Shown here piece after piece: positions 32,918-43,175 of a stretch of 64,000 bases of DNA; position 1 is the first letter of the stretch, and each line of letters starts with the position of its first letter. The stretch is taken from the NCBI RefSeq assembly GCF_019578655.1, contig NC_063261.1, forward strand, positions 1,178,001 to 1,242,000, in the 5' to 3' direction. Origin of the DNA: Ricinus communis (taxonomy: Eukaryota; Streptophyta; Magnoliopsida; Malpighiales; Euphorbiaceae). The notes under the pieces were generated by a model. The model was not told where the DNA came from, did no database searches, and saw only the letters and a program-made list of their open reading frames with translations. The position numbers and the translations under genes were made by a program.

Positions 32918-34360
32918 TGATGAGCATAGTTTTACACATATTTGCTTGCATATTATTGCATATGTTCTTAGCAATTATTGTGCTTTTATTCCTAGATCAC
33001 CCGTGTTTTGTGTTCTTTTGCATTTCGGGAACATTTATAGGACCATCATCGGTGCTTAAGCAGTTATAGATCAATACGTGTGGAAACGGATGAGAATTCA
33101 TCAATATCGGACAAGAGCCCGTAATGCATACATTGAGCACGGCCTGGACTCTGGCCGTGCTCAACCAATGGCTTTGATTCTTGAAATTTGCACTTTGAGC
33201 ACGGTTTCCATAGCCACCACGGCCTTCAGCACGGCTCGGACTTAGTGAGATCCACAGTTTCCGCACGGCCTGGACTTCGGCCGTGCTGACCAGCACGGCC
33301 TTGAACACGCCCGTGCTGAGTTAAATATATAAGAAAAATGAATTTTTCTTAGAAAAGAGGAGGAAAAAGAGTGACATAGAGCCTTGGCGGCTGGTTCGGT
33401 TTCTGCATAGTATTGAGTGCGAGAGAGAGTTGCAGGGAGTAAGAATCCTGGAATCACAAGGTTTCGAGTGTAAAACCGTAGTGGAAGCAATTCAAGAGGC
33501 AGTTTGGGAGATTAATCAAAGTGTAGATCCAGATTTGGAGTTGTTCATCCAATTCGAGAGAAAAGGGTGTACATGTTTTATTTTCATTATTCTTTCATTG
33601 TAATTGATTTCCTAGATTGTTTTAAACATGAACATGTTTAGCTACACTGATTTAATCCATTGGGATTTCTTTACTATGTTGGCTTAAAATTATATTGTTG
33701 GATTGTTTGAGTTGGTTTTGTATTCTTCTTGTTTTCAGTATTAATAAGATTATGCATTATTCATGAGACGTTGTGAATTGTGATGTTTAGATTGCTTTAT
33801 GAGATTGAGAAATCCGTTTGGCAATTGGAATTTTGAATAACAAGAACTGGTTAATAATCTCTTAGAGATAAGGATAATTAACTAGCCGGATTAAGAATTA
33901 ACAAAGCTTAATAGAGGCGGATTAAAGCTTAATGCTAATTTAAAAATCAATCGTTAGGAAGAGATTCCAACTTTAGGTTATTAGGTTTAGGAATTCGGTT
34001 ATCGAGAGAGAGAAACCGAATTCGATTAAGAATTCATCCACGGGTAGCATAATTAGACTCACCGATCCTTTATCTTTTGTTCGGTTGCCAACTAGTTTAG
34101 ATTCCCTTTGGGTTTGTCTTCTTGTCTTGATTATTTCATTTATCAATTACTCCTGCATCTCCCTCGGAACTTAGCTTGTAGTTAATAGTTAGTTTAGAAA
34201 TTATTCATTATCCATTTTAGGTTAATATAACAAAGAACAAAGGAGTAACTCTGGGCTTTCACTTTCCCGAGGAATACGACCTTGATACTCGCCATTAGTG
34301 CTAGACTGCATCGATAGGTACACTGCCTTAGATTGTAGCTAACATGATTAGCAGCCATCA
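32918..34360 (+). repeat. 5' LTR, family A, of non-autonomous Athila derivative
   Basis: A 1443-bp LTR starts TGATGAGCATAG and ends CAGCCATCA, followed by AGTTTTTGGCGCC, that is, the primer site. The promoter part shows GCACGGCC/GGCCGTGC dyads at 33264-33319 directly before TTAAATATATAAG (33321). The U5 end is CTAGACTGCATCGAT. The 3' partner would lie in or beyond the gap at 35662. Confidence 0.9.
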
Positions 34361-34366
34361 AGTTTT

Positions 34367-34384
34367 TGGCGCCGTTGCCGGGGA
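34367..34384 (+). other. Primer-binding site, tRNA-Asp
   Basis: TGGCGCCGTTGCCGGGGA is an exact complement of the 3' end of plant tRNA-Asp(GTC) and lies 6 nt after the LTR. Confidence 0.92.
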
Positions 34385-34546
34385 CTGTTTGAAAACTAGA
34401 GTGAAATTTGCTATTTGTTAATTTAGCCATTTTTTTCTTTCTTATTATTTTATGATTTTTATTTTTTATTTGTTTAATTATTTTATTTTATTTGTACATA
34501 TTTAGTTTAAGTTTATGATTCAGATAGTGAATGATAAGGAGGTTCA

Positions 34547-35661
34547 ATGCTAAATTCAAACTCTTTGTATGACACATTAGAAAATGGGATCAAGAACCAA
34601 GAGAGTGTTAAAAATTGGGATGCCCGAGCATCTTTAGATGCTCGAGTGGAATCGTTTTGCAGGGCTACCGATCAACTCTCTTCTCCTATCCTTTCATCTC
34701 AAGTCTTTTGTGAATTTTGTTGTGGTTTACATGTGTGTAATGATTGTCCATTGTATAGTGATGTTGCTCATTGTTCTTATAATCATGGAATGTGAATTAT
34801 ACGGGAAGTTGGCTAAATGACTCATATGGAAGCACCTACAATCAAGAGTGGAGCACTCATTCACCCTTTGGATGGAGCTTAGATGGCCAAGAACCACTAG
34901 GAATTCAACAACTACATCAGCTGCCTAATCTTGCACCTTCAACTCAAGATGAAGAGTTAGTGTCAGAGGAGCTGATGATGAGGTTTATAACAAGTATTGA
35001 GGAAAGATTCCAACAAATAGTGAGGGTACTTAAAGGTCAACAAGCCTCAATTAAGAACATAGAGCATCAAGTAGGCTTGATCTTTCAGTTACTAGCGGCA
35101 AAACAATGGGGAACTCCATTAAATGCTACTGAATCCGAGGAGCATTTGAGCGCCATCACTTTGCGTTCAGGTGAGAATTTTTCTGGTTTATCTACTATGT
35201 TTGACGATAATGCTTCTGTGCAGGACGATTTCTTAAACATGGAGATGGAACCAGAAAAGGAAGAGGCAAACATAATCCCTCTGAAAGACTACCAACTGGA
35301 ATGTACAGTTGATGATGTTGAGTTGCAGTTAGAGGAATTGTTGGTAGATTTTCCACAAGTCCCTTCGATGATGGAAGATGAGCACGAGTTATCCAATGAA
35401 GAAGTCTTGGAGGAACTCGAAGCCCTAGCAAGTGAACCAAGCCAAGGACTCAAGAAAACCATCAACACTCAAGAAATTGCCTAATCACGATCCTTCCAAT
35501 TGTTGAAACTCTAGCTTTCAAATTGGAAGAGCCCCTAGAGCATCATGATCAAGCGTGCAAATATATGAGGAGCGAAGTTTTACCATCATAATCGCGCATT
35601 TTGGCTGATCGTCGGAAGAGGAAGTTGACGAATATCCTGCTTTATATTTGGAAGCCATTTG
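34547..35661 (+). pseudogene. Fused gag-tail / linker / pol-tail ORF, plus copy
   Basis: Starting at ATG 34547 the frame gives MLNSNSLYDTLENGIKNQES, then SSQVFCEFCCGLHVCNDCPL (a C-X2-C-X3-H-X4-C knuckle), a STYNQEWSTHSPFGW stretch like the STYNPGWRNHPNF of Athila gag, HLSAITLRSGENF, and then at once MFDDNASVQDDFLNMEME and the acidic linker ELSNEEVLEELE. The protease core, RT, RNase H and integrase are absent. A frame shift occurs near 34790 and another near 35470. The ORF runs into the 500-N gap. Confidence 0.85.
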
Positions 35662-36161
35662 NNNNNNNNNNNNNNNNNNNNNNNNNNNNNNNNNNNNNNN
35701 NNNNNNNNNNNNNNNNNNNNNNNNNNNNNNNNNNNNNNNNNNNNNNNNNNNNNNNNNNNNNNNNNNNNNNNNNNNNNNNNNNNNNNNNNNNNNNNNNNNN
35801 NNNNNNNNNNNNNNNNNNNNNNNNNNNNNNNNNNNNNNNNNNNNNNNNNNNNNNNNNNNNNNNNNNNNNNNNNNNNNNNNNNNNNNNNNNNNNNNNNNNN
35901 NNNNNNNNNNNNNNNNNNNNNNNNNNNNNNNNNNNNNNNNNNNNNNNNNNNNNNNNNNNNNNNNNNNNNNNNNNNNNNNNNNNNNNNNNNNNNNNNNNNN
36001 NNNNNNNNNNNNNNNNNNNNNNNNNNNNNNNNNNNNNNNNNNNNNNNNNNNNNNNNNNNNNNNNNNNNNNNNNNNNNNNNNNNNNNNNNNNNNNNNNNNN
36101 NNNNNNNNNNNNNNNNNNNNNNNNNNNNNNNNNNNNNNNNNNNNNNNNNNNNNNNNNNNNN
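35662..36161. other. Assembly gap (500 N)
   Basis: Exactly 500 N, a usual placeholder for a gap of unknown size. It lies between two non-autonomous Athila elements of opposite orientation. Confidence 0.95.
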
Positions 36162-37544
36162 GATGTCAAAATGGCTCTGCTCTGGAACCCGGCTCTATGG
36201 ACATGCAGTGCAAAGTCTGTAGCAAAATATCATCGAACATGTCATTGGCCATAGAGGCCTCTAACCTACCTCCCTGCTCAATCGGGGGCTTGAAGCATAG
36301 CCCTGCCTCTCAGGCGGAGCCATCATCGCTCACAGCTCAAGAGACTGTTGGCAAAGGTCCTGTTGAAAAGCCTCTTGTCGAATGAAATCTGCTGCCTCCT
36401 CGCCAACCTCTGCACTCTGGCTGCGGACTCTAAACTCAATTGGGGAGACTCCTAAAACGGTGAAGAAGACCCGGAAGGAGGCTGAGTAGGCGGTCCGGAG
36501 GAAGACTACGGAATATCGGAAGAAGGTGGGACATCCTACATGTACCATGGGCTCGTGGGGCGGTCGCTCCCTCCGAGTCGCCAAGAGAGCATTCCTCGGT
36601 CTATACTCTAGTCCTAGCGGACCGCACAGTCACCATCCCCATACTAACCATCCGGGAAGTCCTAACGTCTCCATCACCCCGGCTCTCTGTCAAATGTGGT
36701 ATCGCTTCCTCCAAAACTCCTAAGCTCCTAGCCGGTCGAGTAATGTAAGTCCCAAAACAGGAAAAATACCTTCTTTGAGTTGTTGCGGAAGGCCTTGATC
36801 ATCACGGCCAATAAGTACCCCATGTCGACAGTGGTCTTTGGTGCATCTTTGTAAAGTATAAACGAGGTCACTGGGTAACTACACCACCACTATCTCCCTT
36901 GCCGGTGATGGTCCTAGCCAGCAATGCATGCAAGTATCGCAGTCCCTCAGGCAAGTTAGATGCCTTGGACTGGCTGGCACTGTAACCCTCAGTGTCGCCA
37001 AATCTTAGCCCACATCTGCGGATATGACACACGAGGCGTGTGTATACAGCGACTATAAACCTCTCCAGCTGCATCCTCCTCAGTCCACAAGCCTAAGTGT
37101 ACCCCAAACTGATGTACACTCATCGTGAAAGTCTGCCTTGCTAGTCTGAAACTGATCGCATCCGGTTGTTGGAAGTCCCATGAAATGGTTTTGTAGGAAA
37201 GAAAGTCTTTGGTAAACTCCACGGTCAACTCCCTATATGTTGGTTCAACAATGTCAAAGAAATGTTGAAATGGGGGCGTCTCAAGATATCGGCCGGACTG
37301 CAATTTGCAAGTCAAGCGGTCTCCGATCTTGGCCGGTCTATCCTCGCCCCTTTCCCAAATCTTTATGCCTCATCGATTGATATCTACCGCTCAAAGGTGG
37401 GCTGCCCTTGGAAAAGTAGGAATCGATGGCGCTGCGGTGGTCTAATTTGGCCCGAACTAGTCGGTGCGGTGCTAGCGATCGAGAGGAAGAGGAACCATCG
37501 GTCCGCCTCCTCTTGTAAACTCCTTATCCTCGTCCGGTGGACAT
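36162..37544 (-). pseudogene. Env-like ORF (ATHILA ORF1-type) of non-autonomous element
   Basis: The ATG at 37544 begins MSTGRG and is followed by VYKRRRTDGSSSSRSL. Motifs are FFDIVEPTYRELTVEFTKDF (about 37262-37203), QQPDAISFRLARQTFTMSVH and QFGVHLGLWTEEDAAG, close to FFNIIEPTYRELTIEF and QFGMHLGL in the copy at 16545. The rest to 36162 is broken by frame shifts and stops and lost in the gap. It belongs to the element whose 5' LTR is at 40081-40950. Unlike pol, which this element has lost, this ORF was kept. Confidence 0.78.
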
Positions 37545-38220
37545 GGTACCCGAAAAGGAAACTTTTAGTACTAAGGATCAACAAAATTCAGCGGCATAAC
37601 GGCATAAAATGAACAAACCAAACGATTTAACTCGATAAAATTAAACTGCTCAATGTCCCGCAAAGAAAATTTAATCCACAACCTTTTAAACTAATGCTAA
37701 CCAATTAAATTTGCAATTCATCCATATGGAGTTTACTTCGCCATAATCCATCACAAGGCAAACCAACATGCTAATATAAAATAGATACAAAGCAGTGACT
37801 ATCTATGATGAAGGGCGTATTGTTTAGCAATGAGACAATAATAATGATAAAGAGAAAAATAAGGAATTAATCACAATCATAAATAATGGTAGAAAGAAAA
37901 ACGGAAAATATGAGCAAGTTAAGTATATAAACTATATTAAAGAAAATAAAAGAAAATTAAGCACAAACACGAATGTAAATGCATGCACCAAATAATAAAT
38001 AAGGGAATAAACAAAAAATAAATAAATAAATAAATAAAAAATTGAAACACAAAGAAAATATAAATTTGAACTAATATCAAAATAAAATAATGAAAAATGA
38101 AGTTGGAGGGTACTTACTTGACAAACGCAATATCCAAAGCCTTCGAAATGAGAAATAAGACATGAGAGAGTAAGAGATGGGGGAGAGCAAAATTTTTTTG
38201 GAATGAAGTGGTATATATAG
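37545..38220 (-). promoter_or_regulatory. Putative internal promoter and leader intron of env-like ORF
   Basis: In sense, TATATATA (38212-38219 in plus) follows the dyad array. About 95 nt later comes CAAGTAAGTA with a strong donor GTAAGT (38117). Then 570 nt of AT-rich DNA, then TTCCTTTTCGGGTACC just before the ATG at 37544; the acceptor AG is GG here, but is intact in the copy at 16551. Between TATA and ATG are 668 bp (641 bp in the other copy). Confidence 0.55.
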
Positions 38221-38227
38221 GCAGGTG

Positions 38228-38495
38228 TCACGGAACACGCCGTGTTCGACAACATGGGCCGTGTTCATGAACAGTATGGATGTCGGGCGTCTTAAGCGAA
38301 TAAAAACGTCTTGACTTACCATACGAGAACACGCCGATATTACGGACACGGTCTTTGACACGAGGCGTGTTGTGGACACGGCAGGCATAAACTCCGTGTT
38401 AGCTTCCCGTGAGCGTGTTCATCTTAGTTTGATTTTCTTCAATCGGAACACGGGCCGTGTTAATGAACACGGTCTTGAACACGCCCGTGTTGATC
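38228..38495. repeat. Internal CACGG/CCGTG dyad array
   Basis: This includes two perfect 15-bp palindromes with a one-base centre, GAACACGCCGTGTTC (38233-38247) and AACACGGGCCGTGTT (38447-38461), and a spaced pair AACACGG..CCGTGTT at 38466-38491. Other half-sites lie between. It sits just upstream, in sense, of the TATATATA. Confidence 0.8.
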
Positions 38496-38664
38496 TCCGG
38501 ATAATGCAAAAGTTGCGATTCTCGACACTTTCTCACTCTTTCTCACTGCAAAACCAATAAATCCTCAACTCATACACTCAACATAAATAAAACTTAACAA
38601 AAACCAACTATAAAACCTAATCAACTAAGTTCACAATGCAAGGGTAAAGTATTCAAATTGAAAA

Positions 38665-39897
38665 TAGAATTTGGGGTGCCTCCCAAAAGTGCTTCTTTTT
38701 ATGTGATGAGTCTTCTTAAATTTGGACTCATGGTGAAAAGTAAACGGTGGGGATTGTTGACCATCCATCCTTCTTCCAAGCAAATGGCTTCAAATATTCG
38801 CTTAGAGGGATAATCGTCAACTTCCTCTTCCGACGGTCAAGCAATTTGCTAGTATGATGGGCAAAACTTCGCTCCTCGTATATTTGCACGTAGTCATGAT
38901 GCTCTAGGGGCTCTTCCAATTTGAAAGCTAGAGTTTCAACAATTGGAAGGATCGACGGTTGGGCAATTTCTTCAGGAGTGTTGATGGTTTTCTTCAGTCC
39001 TTGGCTTGGTTCACTTGCTAGGAGAAACTCGAGCTCCTCCAAGACTTCTTCATTGGACAACTCGTGCTCATCTTCCATCATCGGAAGGGACTTGTGGAAA
39101 ATCCACCAAAAATTCCTCTAACTGCAACTCAGCATCATCAATTGTGTATTCTTGTTGGTAGTCTTTCAGAGGGATCATGTTTGCCTCTTCCTTTTCTGGT
39201 TCTATCTCCATGTTCAAAGAGTCGTCCTGCACATAAGCATCATCGTCAAACATAATAGATAAACCAGAAAAATTCTCACCTGAGCATGAAAGTGATGGCG
39301 CTCAAATGTTCCTCTAGTTTGATGGAGTTCTCAATTGCTCTTCCGCTAGTAACTTGAAGATTAAGCCTACTTGATGCTCTATGTTGTTAATCGAGGCTTG
39401 TTGATGTTCAAGTATCCTCTCTGTTTGTTGGAATCTTTCCTCAAGACTTGTTATGAACCTCATCATCAGCTCCTTTGACACTAACTCTTCATCTTGAGTT
39501 GAAGGTGCAACATTAAATTTCTTGATGTAGTTGCTGAATTCCTAGTGGTTCTTGGCCATCTAAGCTCCATCCAAAGGGTGAATGAGTGCTCCACTCTTGA
39601 TTGTAGGTGCTTACATACGAGTCATTTGGCCAACTTCCCATATAATTCACCTGTTCATAGTTATAAGAACAATGAGCAACATCACTATACAATGGACAAT
39701 CATTACACACATGTAAACCACAACAAAATTCACAAAAGACTTGAGATGAAAGGATAGGAGAAGAGAGTTGATCGGTAGCCCTGCAAAACGATTCCACTCG
39801 AGCATCTAAAGATGCACGGGCATCCCAATTTTTAGCACTCTCTTAGTTCCTATTCTCATTTTCCAATGCGTCATACAAAGATTTTGAGTTTAGCATT
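38665..39897 (-). pseudogene. Fused gag-tail / linker / pol-tail ORF, minus copy
   Basis: The ATG at 39897 begins MLNSKSLYDALENENRN. Motifs are FCEFCCGLHVCNDCPLYSD, STYNQEWSTHSPFGWSLD, the join to MFDDDAYVQDDSLNMEIE, then ELSNEEVLEELEFLLASE and PILPIVETLAFKLEEP-like sequence. The last part (about 38860-38700) is read in a shifted frame (YLKPFAWKKDGWST) but aligns with the pol tail of the copies at 56853 and 61845. A stop occurs at about 39845 (TAG). Confidence 0.85.
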
Positions 39898-40056
39898 GAA
39901 CCTCCTTATCATTCACTATCTGAATCATAAACTTAAACTAAATAAATATGTACAAATAAAATAAAATAAATAAACAAAAAAAATCATTAAATAATAAGAA
40001 AGAAAAAAAATGGCTAAATTAACAAATAGCAAATTTCACTCTAGTTTTCATATAAT

Positions 40057-40074
40057 TCCCCGGCAACGGCGCCA
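40057..40074 (-). other. Primer-binding site, tRNA-Asp
   Basis: In sense TGGCGCCGTTGCCGGGGA, exact, 6 nt from the LTR at 40081. Confidence 0.92.
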
Positions 40075-40080
40075 AAAACT

Positions 40081-40950
40081 TGATGGGTGGCTACTAAGTG
40101 CTCTGATCAATCTAAGGCGGTGTACCTATCGATGCAGTCTAGCACTAATGGCGAGTATCAAGGTCGTATTCCTCGAGAAAGTGAAAGCCCAGAGTTACTC
40201 CTTTGTTCTTTGTTATATTAACCTAAAATTAGCGATAAATAATTTCTAAACTAACTAATAGCTACAAGCTAAGTCCTAAGGGAGATGCAAGAGTGATTGA
40301 TAAATGAAATAATCAAGACAAGAAGACAAACCCAAAGGGAATCTAAACTAGTTGGCAATCAAACAAAAGATAAAGGATCAGTGAGTCTAATTATGCTACC
40401 CGTGGATGAATTCTTAACCGAATTCGGTTTCTCTCTCCAGATAACCGAATTCCTAAACCTAATAACCTAAAGTTGGAATCTCTTTCTAACGATTGATTCT
40501 TAAATTAGCATTAAGCTTTAATCCGCCTCTATTAAGCTTTGTTAATTCTTAATCCGGCTAGTTAATTATCCTTATCTCTAAGCGATTATTAACCAGTTCT
40601 TACTCTCTTTGGCCGTGCTCCCTAAAAACTAATTCTTCTTTGATGTCCAACGCGGCCGTGTTTGTCCCCGTATTAGTAACACGGCCCATGTTTGTGATCG
40701 TGTTGAGAACACGGCCAGTGTTGAGATCAACACGGCCATGTTCAACTTCCTCATGCTCGTACTTAGCTCGTTTCGGCAGCTTTGACGTCCAATTATGCTC
40801 CAATTCTTTCTTTTTTCATCCTTTGACCTCTTTTGGACCTAATGCACACAAACATATGTATAAGGTGAGTGTTGAGACCAATTCACATCCAAATGTCCAT
40901 AAAATCAATCTTAAAAACCCCATTTAGATGTGTGTATTTTACGCACATCA
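40081..40950 (-). repeat. 5' LTR, family B, internally deleted
   Basis: An 870-bp LTR in minus orientation, TGATGTGCGTAAAATACAC from 40950, ends at 40081. Compared with full family B LTRs (about 1420-1450 bp) it lacks about 550 bp between the U5 part (to 40597) and U3 (from 40602), so the transcription start region is gone. The dyads in U3 remain (40645-40740). It is the 5' LTR of the minus element carrying the ORFs at 38665-39897 and 36162-37544. Confidence 0.88.
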
Positions 40951-41567
40951 CTTAGCCACATTTCAACCCTTGAAAAGATGCTTTGATTTTAGTATTCATT
41001 TATTCGCAGTAGCGAAGATGAGATTGATAAGCAAGCTTATGGTAAACAGGTTTTGTGCAGCTGCGTTAAGGGAATTCTCTTATTTACCTATAGACACTAT
41101 TGAGGGAATTCTCTTATTTACCTGTAGACACTGTTGAGGGAATTCTCTTATTTACCTGTTGAGGGAATTCTCTTATTTCAATAGGCAATTTAGGGTTCAT
41201 CATTCAGATTTGGGAATTTAGGGCTTTTCATCTGACTTGAAGAAGAAGGGTGTACATGCTTTCAAATTGCTTTTCTGTATTTGTTCCTTACTTTGTGTTG
41301 CTTATTAGCATGAGTAGCTAGAATTGTTGAACCCGTCGGGGTTCCTATGTTGTTGGATTGCTTTTAATGTTTATGAGACTTTGATCATCAATGCTTGTTT
41401 CTTCTTGCTTTCATTATTAATGAGAAATCACATTATTCATGAGAAGATGTGAGTTATGGTGTTTAGATTGCTTTATGTAATTGAGAAGTTCATTTAGTAA
41501 TTGGAGATTTGAATAGCAAGAACTGGTTAATGATCACTTAGAGATAAGGATGATTGACTAGCCAGTA
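40951..41567 (+). pseudogene. Remnant of Athila 3' region joined to LTR U5, with 34-bp repeats
   Basis: 40951-41067 matches 58500-58620 (3' noncoding of an Athila element, CAGTAGCGAAGAT). 41071-41178 is a tandem repeat. 41185-41567 matches the right half of the LTR at 54210-55629 (GAAGGGTGTACATGC; AACCC.T.GGGGTTC). The U3 of the LTR and the end of the internal region are missing. It is a deletion remnant with no coding content. Confidence 0.65.
41068..41180. repeat. Tandem repeat of 34 bp
   Basis: GGGAATTCTCTTATTTACCT starts at 41070, 41104 and 41138 with CTGTAGACACTGTTGA between, then a shortened unit at 41163. Spacing is 34, 34 and 25 bp. It lies exactly at the junction of two unrelated parts of an Athila element. 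Confidence 0.85.
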
Positions 41568-41639
41568 GGTAAGGGTAAGGAAGCTAGGGTACAAGAACTG
41601 AAGTAAGATAAGCAAGCACCTGAAAATGGGGTACCGTGT

Positions 41640-42790
41640 TGTTAGAGGAGTGGAAAAAGGATAGAAAATAACCAATGTCTGAAAACTTTTGATGTACTCA
41701 TCAGGCCATAGAAAGGTTTTAATTCAAGCCTTCTCTAGTATAAGCATCAGCATAGTAGCCACCCCTAAGAAAATTATCAAAATAGTGACTAACAGACCAC
41801 TAGGACTCAGATGAAGACCTACCACTTGAGGGAAGAGACTATAACAAGACCTTCTACAAAGCAGTAGAGAAGAGAACTCCATCTCTGATCGTGGATGATG
41901 GGTCAACCATCAACGTATGTCCTTCTCGCATACTCCTTATCCTGGGTTGATTGTGAAAGACCTAAAACCATTAGATATGGTTCTAAGGGCCTATGATGAG
42001 ACAAAAAGAGATGTGGAAGGAACGTTTTCAATACTGGTGAAGGCAGGTCCTATTGAATCTTAGGTAGAGTTCACCATCTTGGACATCCTAATAACTTTTA
42101 CATTGTTATTGGGAAGGTCATAGTTCCATGCCCTAGGAGGAGTTCCTTCCACTATACATTAGAAGGTAAAATTCCCTCATGAAGGCGAGAGCGTCACCAT
42201 TAACGTCGAATGTGGTAAGGTTGTCTCGGCTATCCAAAAAGCTACCAAGGAGCTGGATGCCCCTACCGGATTCCAAGTTGCTATTCTCTATAAGGACTAC
42301 ATGGATCCTAAAGTAGCCAACATGTTTAAGAAAATGAACTTTATGCTTGGAATAGGGTTGGAAAAGAATTAACAAGGTATCAGAGAGCTACCGGACTTTA
42401 AAGGTCAGAAGACTCAGTGTAGATTGGATTATTTCAAAGAGGAAGATGAGGGCAAACTAAAAGGTAAGACTCCAAAAGACGTATTTGTCCAAGAGTACAA
42501 GCCCTACTCTAGGGAGCATGAACTTGTCACTATAGTAGGGACTGAGGTACTAGGGTTTGAGATTTTCAGAACCTAATCATCGACAAGATGGTCAAGCTGA
42601 GTATCAAGGAAATCCGAGACAATGTCACCACCAAGATGGAAGAGCTAAAGAAAGAGAAGTCCATCGCCCCACTAGAGAAAATAAGTCAAGAGGGACTAGC
42701 TGCTCTTATAGAAAATAACATTGTTAATATTTTTTACGATGATGTAATAACGTTCAACATTTATGAGGACAATGTATATTTAAAATTTTC
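41640..42790 (+). pseudogene. Tat-type protease and G-patch fragment
   Basis: The frames give EGRDYNKTFYKAVEKRTPSL and IVDDGSTINVCPSRI, a protease active site with D-D-G, then LKPLDMVLRAYDETKRDVEG, VKFPHEGESVTINVECGK, DYMDPKVANMFKKMNFMLG and the G-patch IGLEKN.QGI. It is about 80% similar to 3321-4200 and ends at the same place, where both diverge at GACAATGT (42766-42773). RT and integrase are not found to the right. Confidence 0.75.
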
Positions 42791-43175
42791 AATAATTATT
42801 CTAAATACTTTCTAGAAACTTATTTTTACCAGTTTTTATCATTTTAGGTCGAAAATACACAAAACAGCATGAAAATTTGAAAAAATAGCCAATCAGCCTG
42901 TGTGGAGAAAATCAGCTCTACATAGAGTCGATTAGCTCTAAAGAGCAAAAGTTATGAAAATTTTAACAATTTAGTACAAGAATTTATAAAAACTATGATT
43001 TTACTCCTCAAATTTTATTTTTTCTGTGAATTTGGTCCAAATTGGTTTTAGAAAAGTAATTTTAAGTCCAATTATTCTCATCCTTCACTCAGATTCGCCC
43101 TTCCTTAATCTCTCGAGACTCAAGAAAGAGAGTAACTTTCATCATTGGATTTTCTGTTCTCTTGATATCTAGATC
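42791..43175. other. Non-coding stretch with weak dyads
   Basis: There is no gene. Units such as AGCCAATCAGCCT (42884), ATCAGCTCTACATAGAGTCG (42909) and GATTAGCTC resemble the Tat dyad array at 29440, so this may be a decayed Tat piece. I cannot assign it further. Confidence 0.4.

Noticed and set aside
34367..34384. tRNA-Asp-like sequence
   Set aside because: Only the 18-base complement of the 3' end is present: a primer-binding site, not a tRNA gene.
35601..36385. Long open frames across 35662-36161
   Set aside because: They are made of N and are artefacts of the gap.
37932..38388. Hydrophobic open frames of about 100 codons on the minus strand
   Set aside because: Same cause: AT-rich intron-like DNA and dyad array before the env-like ORF. 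Could be mistaken for an env transmembrane protein, but the sequence is not conserved in the copy at 16545-17200.
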